A stretch of 64,000 nt of DNA, taken from contig CANNAC010000001.1 of the NCBI GenBank assembly GCA_947502495.1, forward strand, positions 248,001-312,000, given 5' to 3'. This DNA comes from an uncultured Flavobacteriaceae bacterium (GTDB lineage Bacteria; Bacteroidota; Bacteroidia; Flavobacteriales; Flavobacteriaceae). Positions within the stretch are counted from its first letter, which is position 1. Each line of letters begins with the position of its first letter. Below are positions 43,009 through 52,645 of this stretch, one piece after another. Position numbers and translations under genes: made by a program. The notes under the pieces were generated by a model. That model was not told the DNA's origin. It worked only from the letters and a program-made list of their open reading frames with translations, and searched no databases.

Positions 43009-44352
43009 TTATATTCCTGTATAGTTACTAGGCGAAATCACTTTTAACTCTTCTTTAATTTCGTTAGATACTTCTAAGGTATCAATAAAATTTGAAATAG
43101 ATTGTTTTGTAATCTTTTCATTGGTTCTTGTTAAACCTTTTAAAGCTTCATACGGATTAGGATATGCTTCTCTTCTTAAGATTGTTTGAATGGCTTCTGC
43201 AACAACGGCCCAATTATTTTCTAAATCTTCCGCAAATTTAGCCTCGTTCAATAACAATTTATTTAATCCTTTTAAAGTACTTTTAAAGGCGATTAATGTA
43301 TGTCCGAAAGGTACTCCAACATTACGTAAAACCGTACTGTCTGTTAAATCACGTTGTAGTCTAGATATTGGTAATTTGGCAGATAAATGCTCGAAAATAG
43401 CATTTGCAATTCCTAAGTTACCTTCCGAGTTTTCAAAATCAATAGGATTTACTTTATGTGGCATTGCGCTACTTCCAACTTCACCAGCTTTAATTTTTTG
43501 CTTAAAATAATCCATAGAAACATAAGTCCAGATATCTCTATCTAAATCTATTAGAATCGTGTTTATACGTTTTAAAGCATCAAATAATGCAGCCATATGA
43601 TCATAATGCTCAATTTGTGTGGTTGGAAACGAGTGTTGTAAACCTAATTTTTCTTGTACAAATGTACTTCCAAAAGCTCTCCAGTCTATATTTGGATATG
43701 CCACTTTGTGCGCATTAAAGTTTCCGGTTGCTCCACCAAATTTAGCCGCGCTTGGTACATCATTTAATAAATTAAATTGTTCTTCTAAACGCACCACAAA
43801 TACCTCGATTTCTTTTCCTAATCGCGTTGGAGAAGCAGGTTGACCATGCGTTCTTGCTAGCATGGAGATATGTGCCCAATCTTTTACTAATTCTTTTAAA
43901 CGGTTAAGAACAATAAAATATTCTGGTACATACACATCGTTCATAGCATCTTTAATGCTTAACGGAATTGCTGTATTGTTGATGTCTTGAGAGGTTAATC
44001 CAAAATGGATAAACTCTTTATATGCTTGTAAACCAAGTTTGTCGAATTTTTCTTTTATAAAATATTCAACGGCCTTTACATCATGATTCGTAACTTTTTC
44101 AATGTCTTTAATTGCTAAAGCATCTTCGGTTGAAAAATTGGTATAAATAGCTCTTAACTCTTCAAAAATGGATTTGTCTACAGATTCTAATTGCGGTAAA
44201 GGAATTTCACAAAGCGCAATAAAATATTCGATTTCTACTAAAACGCGATATTTTATAAGCGCTTCTTCCGAAAAATATTTACCTAATTCATCTACCTTAT
44301 TTCGGTATCTTCCATCAATAGGAGAAATGGCATTTAGTGTGTTTAAAGACAT
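43009..44352 (-). CDS. purB: Adenylosuccinate lyase
   Basis: 447 residues of the fumarase/aspartase superfamily. The signature loop is GEVGSSAMPHKVNPIDFENSEGN, the catalytic His region LARTHGQPASPTRLGKE, and LTSQDINNTA the third conserved region. The enzyme cleaves adenylosuccinate to AMP and SAICAR to AICAR, releasing fumarate, in purine synthesis. Length is normal for the E. coli-like class. Confidence 0.97.
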   Translation of the reverse strand: MSLNTLNAISPIDGRYRNKVDELGKYFSEEALIKYRVLVEIEYFIALCEIPLPQLESVDKSIFEELRAIYTNFSTEDALAIKDIEKVTNHDVKAVEYFIKEKFDKLGLQAYKEFIHFGLTSQDINNTAIPLSIKDAMNDVYVPEYFIVLNRLKELVKDWAHISMLARTHGQPASPTRLGKEIEVFVVRLEEQFNLLNDVPSAAKFGGATGNFNAHKVAYPNIDWRAFGSTFVQEKLGLQHSFPTTQIEHYDHMAALFDALKRINTILIDLDRDIWTYVSMDYFKQKIKAGEVGSSAMPHKVNPIDFENSEGNLGIANAIFEHLSAKLPISRLQRDLTDSTVLRNVGVPFGHTLIAFKSTLKGLNKLLLNEAKFAEDLENNWAVVAEAIQTILRREAYPNPYEALKGLTRTNEKITKQSISNFIDTLEVSNEIKEELKVISPSNYTGI

Positions 44353-44424
44353 AGTGTATGTTGTTTTTTAAGTGCATCTTCATAAAAATTTCGATGCATT
44401 TTTGAAAGTGGCAAAGATAGGTTT

Positions 44425-44460
44425 TAGAATTGCGAATTACGAATTTAGAATTACGATTTT
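44425..44460. repeat. Short low-complexity AT-rich direct repeats
   Basis: GAATTGCGAATTACG then AATTTAGAATTACG are near-repeats of a 'gaattacga' unit, ending in the final codons of the neighbouring gene. Such tracts recur between Bacteroidota genes. Confidence 0.45.
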
Positions 44461-45023
44461 TTCGATTTCACCTTTTTTATAATCTGTTTCGCTCTCGCTT
44501 TAAATCCAGAACTTTGCATCTGGAAATCACGCTCTAAAATTAAAACCAATTCGGCATGAATCCAATCATAATCTTTACCAAGTAAATACAGAGAATGCAT
44601 GGCGTATGCTTTTGGAGCAATTTTTTCGTCATTAATCATATAATCAAAACAGACTGCTATAATTTTTTCACGATGTCTCGGAAGTAATTCCGTTTTCATC
44701 CTATTATCGGTTCTAGAATAATATGCTTTTACTAAATACTCGCAGACTTTTGCAACGGGTCTAACCGCAGAATCTTGATGTACTTTATGCATGTTCTCTG
44801 TGAAATAATCAAGATACGGAATCGCTTCTTCCAGGTTTTCTTTACACATAAATTCAAAAACCCAAGCAGCACGAGGCGAAATTTTGTCGTCCACCATAAA
44901 GAGGATTTTTAGTAATTTTTCAATTAAATCGGGATTAGCAATTACCAGATTAGCATAATGCAAGCGTTTCTCACGCGAGTGATTTACATAATTTAATTCT
45001 TCGTAGAGTTGCGCTGTAGTCAA
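44451..45023 (-). CDS. HEAT-like helical repeat protein
   Basis: 190 residues, entirely helical, with repeated two-helix units (LIEKLLKILFMVDDKISPRAAWVFEFMCKENLEEAIPYLDYF, IAPKAYAMHSLYLLGKDYDWIHAELVLILERDF) as in HEAT/ARM proteins. The family occurs beside purB in flavobacteria and is sometimes wrongly labelled adenylosuccinate lyase; it has none of that enzyme's motifs. Its role is unknown. The tail is basic (KARAKQIIKKVKSKKS). Confidence 0.72.
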   Translation of the reverse strand: MTTAQLYEELNYVNHSREKRLHYANLVIANPDLIEKLLKILFMVDDKISPRAAWVFEFMCKENLEEAIPYLDYFTENMHKVHQDSAVRPVAKVCEYLVKAYYSRTDNRMKTELLPRHREKIIAVCFDYMINDEKIAPKAYAMHSLYLLGKDYDWIHAELVLILERDFQMQSSGFKARAKQIIKKVKSKKS

Positions 45024-45067
45024 AAGATTTAGTATTTTTAAAGTCTAAAATTAATAAAAAAAAATAG

Positions 45068-45541
45068 ATGAAAATTATTAGAAAGATACTTTTGGCTTTA
45101 CTAGTAGTATTTGTGATCGCTCAATTTTTCGGGCCAGAAAGAAATGAAGGGGATCTAACATCTATTACCGCTTTTGAAACGGAAACCAATCCGCCAGAAG
45201 ATGTGAAACTTATTTTACAAACGAGCTGTTATGATTGTCATAGTGATGTAACCAGCTATCCTTGGTACAATAAAATAACACCAGTAAATTATTGGCTAGC
45301 AAGTCATGTAAAAGATGGTAAAAAACATTTTAATGTATCTGGTTGGGAAGCTAATTCTGTGAAAAAGAAAGACCATAAGTTTGATGAACTTATAGAAATG
45401 GTAGAAGAAAAAGAAATGCCTTTAGATTCGTATACTTGGACGCATAGCGAAGCAAATCTTACCGAAGCGCAGCGAGCATCTGTTATTCATTGGGCAAAAA
45501 ATGTACGATTAAAATATGGTTTAATGCCAAAACCGCAATAA
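45068..45541 (+). CDS. Haem-binding domain protein, membrane anchored
   Basis: 157 residues with an N-terminal membrane helix (about 5-22) and a c-type haem site CYDCHSD (Cys58 and Cys61, His62). Flanking sequence (TNPPEDVKLILQTSCYDCHSDVTSYPWYNKITPVNYWLASHVKDGKKHFNVSGW) is the Haem_bd domain of Bacteroidota. It should lie in the periplasm and carry electrons or sense redox state. It is a single gene. Confidence 0.9.
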   Translation: MKIIRKILLALLVVFVIAQFFGPERNEGDLTSITAFETETNPPEDVKLILQTSCYDCHSDVTSYPWYNKITPVNYWLASHVKDGKKHFNVSGWEANSVKKKDHKFDELIEMVEEKEMPLDSYTWTHSEANLTEAQRASVIHWAKNVRLKYGLMPKPQ

Positions 45542-45585
45542 CTAGAGTTCAGTATTCCGTTAACAATCCAAAAAAATAAATATTC

Positions 45586-46818
45586 GTGTCAAAAAACGTA
45601 CTAATTATAGGATTTGTTTGGCCAGAGCCTAAGAGTTCTGCAGCAGGAAGTAGAATGATGCAGCTCATTCAAGTCTTTTTAAATCAAAACTATCAGATCA
45701 CCTTTGCTAGTCCTTGTGCAAAAAGTGATAATGCTTTTGACTTAACAACTATTGGCGTTTCACAAGTTGTTATCGAATTAAATAATACGAGTTTTGATAC
45801 TTTCATTCAAGAATTAAATCCAAATATTGTTTTATTTGACCGGTTTATGATGGAAGAACAATTTGGCTGGCGTGTTGCCGAAAATTGTCCGAGTGCATTA
45901 CGAATTCTAGATACCGAAGACCTTCACTTTTTACGAAAAGGAAGACAGCAAGCTTTTAAGGATAAACAACCTTTTACAGACCAATATTTGTTTAGCGATA
46001 CTGCAAAGCGTGAAATTGCAAGTATGTATAGATGTGATGTCACATTGATTATTTCGGAAGCGGAAATAGAAATTTTGAAGCATCGTTTTAAAGTAGATGC
46101 AGCATTATTACATTATTTACCATTTATGCTCGATCCAATTACTTCGGAAGGGATACGTAAACTTCCAAGTTTTGAAGAAAGAAGTCACTTTATAACCATT
46201 GGTAATTTTATACATGAACCGAATTATAATGCCGTTTTATATTTAAAAGAAACGATTTGGCCTTTAATACGCAAGCAAATACCAAAAGCCGAAATGCATG
46301 TTTATGGATCGTATGCTAGCCAGAAAGTAAATCAGTTACATAATAAAAAAGAAGGTTTTTTAATAAAAGGATTTGCTGAAGATGCAAATCAAGTCATGCA
46401 AGAAGCAAAAGTATGTTTGGCGGCTATTCGATTTGGAGCCGGACTAAAAGGGAAACTTACAGAAGCCATGCAAAACGGAACGCCTTGTGTTACTACAACT
46501 ATTGGAGCAGAAGGGATGTTTGGTGATATACAAACCAACGGATTTGTTTCAGATAATACCCAAGAATTCGCAGATAAAGCAGTCGAACTTTATACGAATG
46601 AAAACCTTTGGGTAGAAAAACAGCAAAACGGTTTTCAAGTAATTAATTCACGTTTTAATAAAAACGAAATTGAAAAAGGATTTATTACCATTCTGGATGC
46701 GACTATTCAAGAACTAAAGAATCACAGACAAAATAATTTTACCGGACAAATACTCATGCATCACACGTTGCAAAGCACGAAGTTTATGAGTAAGTGGATT
46801 GAAGAGAAGAATAAATAA
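45586..46818 (+). CDS. Glycosyltransferase, GT4-like (GTG start)
   Basis: 410 residues. The C-terminal half has the GT-B layout: FITIGNFIHEPNYNAVLYLKETIWPLIRKQIPKAEMHVYGSY, then GFLIKGFAEDANQVMQEAKVCLAAIRFGAGLKGKLTEAMQNGTPCVTT, typical of family 4/GT1 retaining transferases. The start is GTG at 45586 (GTG TCA AAA AAC), since no ATG precedes the conserved KNVLIIGFVWPEPKSSAAGSR. Sugar and acceptor unknown. Confidence 0.86.
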   Translation: MSKNVLIIGFVWPEPKSSAAGSRMMQLIQVFLNQNYQITFASPCAKSDNAFDLTTIGVSQVVIELNNTSFDTFIQELNPNIVLFDRFMMEEQFGWRVAENCPSALRILDTEDLHFLRKGRQQAFKDKQPFTDQYLFSDTAKREIASMYRCDVTLIISEAEIEILKHRFKVDAALLHYLPFMLDPITSEGIRKLPSFEERSHFITIGNFIHEPNYNAVLYLKETIWPLIRKQIPKAEMHVYGSYASQKVNQLHNKKEGFLIKGFAEDANQVMQEAKVCLAAIRFGAGLKGKLTEAMQNGTPCVTTTIGAEGMFGDIQTNGFVSDNTQEFADKAVELYTNENLWVEKQQNGFQVINSRFNKNEIEKGFITILDATIQELKNHRQNNFTGQILMHHTLQSTKFMSKWIEEKNK

Positions 46819-46854
46819 GCTTATAATTGTAAACGCAATGACTAGACTTTCTAA

Positions 46855-47373
46855 ATGCAAAATCTAAAAACCCATTATCATCCGGAAGTACAAACTTTAG
46901 AGAATAAATCTGTTTTCACAAGACTAGCGACTAGAAGTATCGCTGTTCAAGGAAATAACATTTTATTGATGTATACGCAACGATATGAAGATTACAGTCT
47001 TCCTGGAGGAGGTTTAGATCTAAACGAGGATAAAGTCGATGGTATGATGCGTGAGCTTAGTGAAGAAACTGGAGCCAAAGATATTAGAAACATCCAAGCC
47101 TTTGGTGTTTATGAAGAGTATAGACCTTGGTATAAACCAGATTTTGATGTGCAACACATGATTTCGTATTGCTATACCTGTGAGGTAAATAAAGAGCTTG
47201 GCGAGTCAAAATTAGAGCTTTATGAAACTAAAAATGGTATGAAAGCGGTTTGGATTAATATTCATGAAGCTATAAAACATAATAAAGAAACCATGGCTAC
47301 TAGCGATAAAAAAGGAATGTCTATTGAAAGAGAAACTTTTTTATTAATGCTAATTGCTAAAAATTTAAAGTAA
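46855..47373 (+). CDS. Nudix hydrolase
   Basis: 172 residues with a full Nudix box GGGLDLNEDKVDGMMRELSEETGA (about 58-81), fitting Gx5Ex7REUxEExGU. It hydrolyses a nucleoside diphosphate-linked compound; specificity cannot be read. It follows the glycosyltransferase gene by 36 bp and may share its transcript. Confidence 0.9.
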   Translation: MQNLKTHYHPEVQTLENKSVFTRLATRSIAVQGNNILLMYTQRYEDYSLPGGGLDLNEDKVDGMMRELSEETGAKDIRNIQAFGVYEEYRPWYKPDFDVQHMISYCYTCEVNKELGESKLELYETKNGMKAVWINIHEAIKHNKETMATSDKKGMSIERETFLLMLIAKNLK

Positions 47374-47502
47374 CCCTTTAATCTAACAAATAAGTCACAA
47401 GATATAAGTAATTTGTACAGGAGAAACGCTTAAAAATCTTGTCTTAATTAGTCGCAAATAGGTCAAGAATATAAACGTAAGTTTAATTAATAAGAAACAG
47501 AA

Positions 47503-48954
47503 ATGAATTGGATTCTAATTGCGCAAGTAGTTTATGTAATAGTACTCATTTTTGTTTGCTTTCGTATTATTTTTGATACCGATAATGCAACGAAGACCAT
47601 AACCTATATACTGCTAGTTATACTTTTACCTTTAGTAGGAATGATGTTATATTTTTCTTTTGGAGTCAATTATCGAAAACGAAAATTATATGATAAAAAG
47701 CTGATTAGTAATGGACAACTCCAAGAGAATTTAGAAACAGAACTTATTAAGTATTCTGAAGAAATTCTAAAAGAAGGAGATGCTGCTGTAAAGAGTAATA
47801 AGAAACTGGTTCATTTAGTTCTAAATGAAAATTTAAGTCCGTTAACAAACAGTAATGATGTACAGTTACTAATTAATGGGGAAAACAAATTTCCCGAAGT
47901 TTTTAAAGCAATAGAAGGAGCAAAACATCATATACATATTGAATATTATATTTTTAACGATGACAAAATAGGAAACCAACTGGTTGATTTGTTAATTAAA
48001 AAAGCAGAAGAAGGGATTAAAGTAAGATTCATTTATGATGATTTTGGTAGTCGTTCTATTCGGGAAAAATGCATTCCAAAACTAAAAGAAGCAGGAGTAC
48101 AAGCTTCTCCTTTCTATGAAATAAAGTTTTATGCATTGGCTAGTAGAATCAATTATAGAAACCATAGAAAAATTATTGTTGTAGATGGAACAACTTCATT
48201 TGTAGGCGGAATAAATGTAAGTGATAATTATATTAATACCGAAAATAAAAAACTTTTTTGGCGAGATACACACTTAAAAATACAAGGACCAGCTACTTGG
48301 TACTTACAATTTCTATTCTTGTGTGATTGGAATTTTTGTGCAAACGATGCAATTAAAATAGATGATAATCTGTTTCCAAAAGAAGAGAAATTTATTTGTA
48401 ATCAGGATAAAACCGTTCAGATAACTGCAAGCGGACCAGATTCAGATACACCAACTATTCTTTTTGCTTTATTTCAAGCTATTGGTTTGGCAAAAAAAGA
48501 AATTCTAATTACTACTCCATATTTTATTCCTAATGATAGTATTTTAGATGCGCTAATTATTGCAGTAAAAAGTGGCATTTCTGTAAAGATTCTTGTTCCA
48601 GGTAAATCCGATTCTAAATTAGCTAATTTAGCTTCTAATTCCTATTACGCATCGCTTCTTAAAGCTGGAATTGAAATTTATAAATATCAAAAAGGTTTTG
48701 TGCATGCTAAAACTGTAGTCATTGATAATCAAATAAGCATCGTTGGTACTGCAAATATGGACTATAGAAGTTTTGATCTTAATTTTGAAGTAAACGCTAT
48801 TGTTTATGATGAAGAAATAACGCTGCAACTTAAAAAGGTGTTTTATCAAGATTTAGAAAGTGCAGATACAATGAATTATGAAACCTGGGAAAGCAGACCA
48901 AAGTATCTTCAGTTTTTAGAAAAAGTAGCGCGTCTTTTTTCTCCATTGCTCTAA
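47503..48954 (+). CDS. cls: Cardiolipin synthase
   Basis: 483 residues with two N-terminal membrane helices (about 5-22 and 34-54), then two phospholipase D domains. The HKD motifs are NHRKIIVVDGTTSFVGG (about 220) and VHAKTVVIDNQISIVGTAN (about 400). It condenses two phosphatidylglycerols (or PG with PE) into cardiolipin at the inner membrane. Length matches ClsA-type enzymes. Confidence 0.94.
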   Translation: MNWILIAQVVYVIVLIFVCFRIIFDTDNATKTITYILLVILLPLVGMMLYFSFGVNYRKRKLYDKKLISNGQLQENLETELIKYSEEILKEGDAAVKSNKKLVHLVLNENLSPLTNSNDVQLLINGENKFPEVFKAIEGAKHHIHIEYYIFNDDKIGNQLVDLLIKKAEEGIKVRFIYDDFGSRSIREKCIPKLKEAGVQASPFYEIKFYALASRINYRNHRKIIVVDGTTSFVGGINVSDNYINTENKKLFWRDTHLKIQGPATWYLQFLFLCDWNFCANDAIKIDDNLFPKEEKFICNQDKTVQITASGPDSDTPTILFALFQAIGLAKKEILITTPYFIPNDSILDALIIAVKSGISVKILVPGKSDSKLANLASNSYYASLLKAGIEIYKYQKGFVHAKTVVIDNQISIVGTANMDYRSFDLNFEVNAIVYDEEITLQLKKVFYQDLESADTMNYETWESRPKYLQFLEKVARLFSPLL

Positions 48955-49043
48955 AGTTTGTTTGTACGTGAAATAAGAAGAAATACAACCTAATAAAATA
49001 TTAATCATTACTTTTAGTGTACGTTTAATCCATTTTAGAAATC

Positions 49044-50603
49044 ATGAAATATACCCAAGCTAAACATCTAAGTCTTTTACTATTTGTATTACTGTTTACC
49101 AATACTGTTTTTTCGCAAGTATCTTCCAAACAAATCGATTCTATAGTGCACTATGCGATGACAAAGTTCAACGTTGCTGGATCTGCAATTGCTGTGGTTA
49201 AAGATGGAAAGATAATTCATAGTAAAGGTTATGGTGTAAAATCTATTGTAACTAAAGAACCTGTAAATGAACATACACAATTTGCAATTGCTTCTAATAG
49301 TAAAGCGTTTACCACTGCGGGATTGGCTATTTTAGTAGAAGAAGGTAAAATAAATTGGGAAGATAAAGTAAAAGATCACATTCCAGAATTCACGATGTAT
49401 AATGACTATGTAGAAGCTAATTTTAGTATTCTAGATTTAGTTACACATCGTAGCGGATTGCCTTTAGGAATGGGAGATTTAATGTTTTTTCCTGACGGAA
49501 CAGATTTTACAATGGACGATTTATTGTCCAGTTTTCAGCATTTTAAAGCATCGTCAGCCTTTCGTACCAAATGGGATTATGATAATTTATTATATATCGT
49601 TGCAGGAGAATTGATTGCTAGAAAAAGTGGCATGACTTGGGAAGCGTTTACCAAAACAAGAATTCTGGAACCTTTAGAAATGGACAATACATTTTCCTCT
49701 TTAACAGATATAAAAGATACTTCTAATTTATCTGCATCGCATGCTACGGAAGCAGGAGTTATTCGAGTGATACCAACTTTTAAAGAGATGATGAATGGCG
49801 CTGCAGGAGGAATATTTTCTAATGTAGACGATTTATGCCAATGGATGTTTGTACAATTAAATGCTGGGAAATATGGCGAAAAACTAGATAAAGAACTTTT
49901 TTCTGCTACCAATCATGATGAAATGTGGAAAATGCATACCGTGATGGGCGTACGTAAAAATCCGAGATATAATTCGCATTTTTCAGGGTATGGATTGGGT
50001 TGGTTTTTGTCGGATGTTTTAGGGAATATGAAAGTGGAACATACTGGAGGTTTACCAGGAATGTTATCCGAAACTATTTTAATTCCAGATATGAATTTAG
50101 GTATCGTTATTTTGACGAATACCAGTGATGATGGCGCCGGATTATTTTCTTCTGTATCCCAAACTATTTTAGATCTGTATTTGGGCTTAGATAATTTTGA
50201 TTGGATGGATAAGTATGCTGATTATTTAAAATCGAAAGAAAGTGGAGGAGATGCCGTAACCGATAAAGTGTGGGAAACGGTAGAAAATCTAAAAGATAAA
50301 TCCATCGATACTAAAAAATATATCGGCTTGTATAAAGATAGCTGGTTTGGGAATTGCGAAATTTTTATGAAAGATGACCAACTATGGTTAAAATTTCATC
50401 GCTCTCCAAAATTAAATGGACCATTGCGTTTTTATGAAGATGAAACCTTTGCTGTAAAATGGGAATACCAGGATATGAATGCAGATGCATTTGTAACTTT
50501 TGCTTTAGGTGAAAAAGGAAAAGCGCAAAGCATAAAAATAAAAGGAATCTCACCGAATATAGATTTTAGTTTTGATTTTCATGATCTGGATTTAAAAAAA
50601 TAG
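49044..50603 (+). CDS. Serine hydrolase, beta-lactamase/class C family, with DUF3471-like C-terminus
   Basis: 519 residues: signal peptide (LLFVLLFTNTVFSQ), class C penicillin-recognising domain (about 25-375) with SxxK in SNSKAFT (about 85), YxN equivalent YDN, and the third motif HTGGLPGM. A C-terminal ~110-residue beta domain (KKYIGLYKDSWFGNCEIFMKDDQLWLKF) matches DUF3471. Such proteins act as periplasmic peptidases or esterases; a true beta-lactamase activity is not implied. Confidence 0.92.
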   Translation: MKYTQAKHLSLLLFVLLFTNTVFSQVSSKQIDSIVHYAMTKFNVAGSAIAVVKDGKIIHSKGYGVKSIVTKEPVNEHTQFAIASNSKAFTTAGLAILVEEGKINWEDKVKDHIPEFTMYNDYVEANFSILDLVTHRSGLPLGMGDLMFFPDGTDFTMDDLLSSFQHFKASSAFRTKWDYDNLLYIVAGELIARKSGMTWEAFTKTRILEPLEMDNTFSSLTDIKDTSNLSASHATEAGVIRVIPTFKEMMNGAAGGIFSNVDDLCQWMFVQLNAGKYGEKLDKELFSATNHDEMWKMHTVMGVRKNPRYNSHFSGYGLGWFLSDVLGNMKVEHTGGLPGMLSETILIPDMNLGIVILTNTSDDGAGLFSSVSQTILDLYLGLDNFDWMDKYADYLKSKESGGDAVTDKVWETVENLKDKSIDTKKYIGLYKDSWFGNCEIFMKDDQLWLKFHRSPKLNGPLRFYEDETFAVKWEYQDMNADAFVTFALGEKGKAQSIKIKGISPNIDFSFDFHDLDLKK

Positions 50604-50775
50604 CAGAATAAAATCCAATAAAAGGTAAAACAAAGATCCAAATAGGTAATTTTGAAAATCACTTAAGGTAATTCTTCCTTAGTTAAACAACTATTTTCCG
50701 GTACTCAGGATATAAGCCTTGTTGCCATTCTATGATTGTACTACTATTGTCTCGAACAATTAAACTATTCAAAAA

Positions 50776-51525
50776 ATGGAGACCATGAAAAAAACGAATC
50801 GAGAATTAGTAATCTTAAGAACATTTACAGCAAGTACAGTAGCTATTATGGCTGTATTCCTTTTGTTTTCCTTTAAAACAGATGAAAATAAAAAGTTCGG
50901 TACTATTGATGTCGAACGCATTAATATTGTGGAAGCCGATGGTACTATTAAAATGATAATTACCAATGTAGAACAGTTTCCAAATGGAACAAATACAGTG
51001 AACAACAGAGAAGTTACTAAGGATAGAAAAAAACGTTCGGGAATGTTGTTTTTTAATGAGGATGGGATTGAATGTGGCGGATTTATATACGACGGAGCAA
51101 AAAATGAGAACGGACATAGCTCCGGATTGTCATTAACATACGATCAATATGATGGTGACCAAGTAATGCAACTCTTAACTACAGATGTTGGGAATGGGGA
51201 CGAAAGAAGAGTGAGCAGCGCATTAACGTTTAATGATCGTACTGCAAATGTATCCCAAAAGGAAACCACCAAGATCATGGAAGAAATAAACAGTATTACA
51301 GATCGAAAATTAAGGAAACAAAAATATAAAGAATATGCAGATCAAGGACTTATTGGAGCAACACCAAGAATAATGCTTGGAAAAACAGGAAGTCAGAATA
51401 ACGGGTTATTTCTATTTGGCGAAAATGGGGAAACCAAAGCAATGTTTTATGTAGATAGAAATAACAATGTAAAACTGGAAGTGTATGATGATCAAGGAAA
51501 AATAACCAACTCCTGGCCAGAATAA
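50776..51525 (+). CDS. Hypothetical membrane-anchored protein
   Basis: 249 residues with one N-terminal membrane segment (about 15-33) and a soluble exported domain with repeated Gly/Asp-rich beta strands (RSGMLFFNEDGIECGGFIYDG, GLFLFGENGETKAMFYVDRNNNVKLEVYDDQGK). I do not recognise an enzyme motif. The start at 50776 or Met at 50785 are both possible. It precedes a LytS/LytTR pair by 73 bp, which may be regulatory linkage or chance. Confidence 0.75.
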   Translation: METMKKTNRELVILRTFTASTVAIMAVFLLFSFKTDENKKFGTIDVERINIVEADGTIKMIITNVEQFPNGTNTVNNREVTKDRKKRSGMLFFNEDGIECGGFIYDGAKNENGHSSGLSLTYDQYDGDQVMQLLTTDVGNGDERRVSSALTFNDRTANVSQKETTKIMEEINSITDRKLRKQKYKEYADQGLIGATPRIMLGKTGSQNNGLFLFGENGETKAMFYVDRNNNVKLEVYDDQGKITNSWPE

Positions 51526-51598
51526 TGTAATAGTAATGTAAAACTTTCTGAAAGCATAGTAAAAACGGTTTTCAGGAAGTTTCTTAATTTGCCTACCA

Positions 51599-52645
51599 AT
51601 GAAAAAGCTATTAAAATATATACAAATGGATAAATATTTTATCCTATTTATTTTTGTAATAAGCTATGTCCTTGTTGTTAATAACAGGATTAGTGCAGGT
51701 CAAAAATGGGATGTGGTTTTTTTACCAGACGGACCATTTTTTACCTTTTTAAGCGCTTTTATTATATTCGCTTACCTCAAAGTGGTGATAAAGTATGTTG
51801 GGGAAAAAGATGCGCAAGATGCAAACCTGCTTCAAACCTATTTGAAATATTTTAGCATCACATTTGTAGTATATCTATTTGCTTCAAACCTATTTGGGTT
51901 TATAATCGCAACCATATTCGATACGGTTTCCAGAAATTTTAATGTACAGACCTTAATCGCTGTTAATATGGATCGAGTTGTAGAGTTTGTGTTATTTGGA
52001 AGTTTATATCTAGCCTATTTATATTCCAAAGAAAACGATTCTTATAGAATCAAGATTAACGCCTATGACAAGGCATTAGCATCTAGTAAAATACAACAAC
52101 TAAAGGCGCAGTTAAATCCGCACTTTTTATTTAATAATCTCAATACATTAGATCAACTTATAGAGGAAGATAAAGATAAAGCGAGTAATTTTTTACACGA
52201 TTTTTCAGAACTATATCGCTATTCTTTAATGACATCAGAAAAAAAGTTGGTGTCGTTACAAGAGGAAATTCAGTTTACAAAAAGTTATTTTAAATTGATG
52301 GAAGAAAAGTATTTGGGTTGTTATACCTTAGAAATTCAGCAACATGAAAAAGCACCAGATATACAAGTTCCTCCTTTTTGTCTGCAAGTATTGATTGAAA
52401 ACGCCATAGATCATAACGTAGGGATGTTAGATAATCCGGTGCATATTGTTATTTCTATGGATGAGGATATACAGGTGACTAATAATAAAATTGTAAAACA
52501 ACATAAAAAAACAACTGGCGGTAGAGCACTTAAAAACCTATCTACCCAATTCACTTTATTAGGAAATAAAGACCTTGTTATTGAAGAAAATGAGACTCAT
52601 TTTAAAGTAAGATTGCCATTTATAAATAAGCCGACAGATGTATAA
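51599..52645 (+). CDS. LytS/YehU-type sensor histidine kinase
   Basis: 348 residues: four membrane segments in the first ~150 residues, then a His_kinase domain with the phosphoacceptor QLNPHFLFNNLNTLDQL (His near 179) and an N-box LIENAIDHNVG. The G-box region is degenerate: GIGLxN is replaced by GGRALKNL. ATP binding may therefore be weak. It overlaps the response regulator gene by 8 bp. Confidence 0.9.
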   Translation: MKKLLKYIQMDKYFILFIFVISYVLVVNNRISAGQKWDVVFLPDGPFFTFLSAFIIFAYLKVVIKYVGEKDAQDANLLQTYLKYFSITFVVYLFASNLFGFIIATIFDTVSRNFNVQTLIAVNMDRVVEFVLFGSLYLAYLYSKENDSYRIKINAYDKALASSKIQQLKAQLNPHFLFNNLNTLDQLIEEDKDKASNFLHDFSELYRYSLMTSEKKLVSLQEEIQFTKSYFKLMEEKYLGCYTLEIQQHEKAPDIQVPPFCLQVLIENAIDHNVGMLDNPVHIVISMDEDIQVTNNKIVKQHKKTTGGRALKNLSTQFTLLGNKDLVIEENETHFKVRLPFINKPTDV

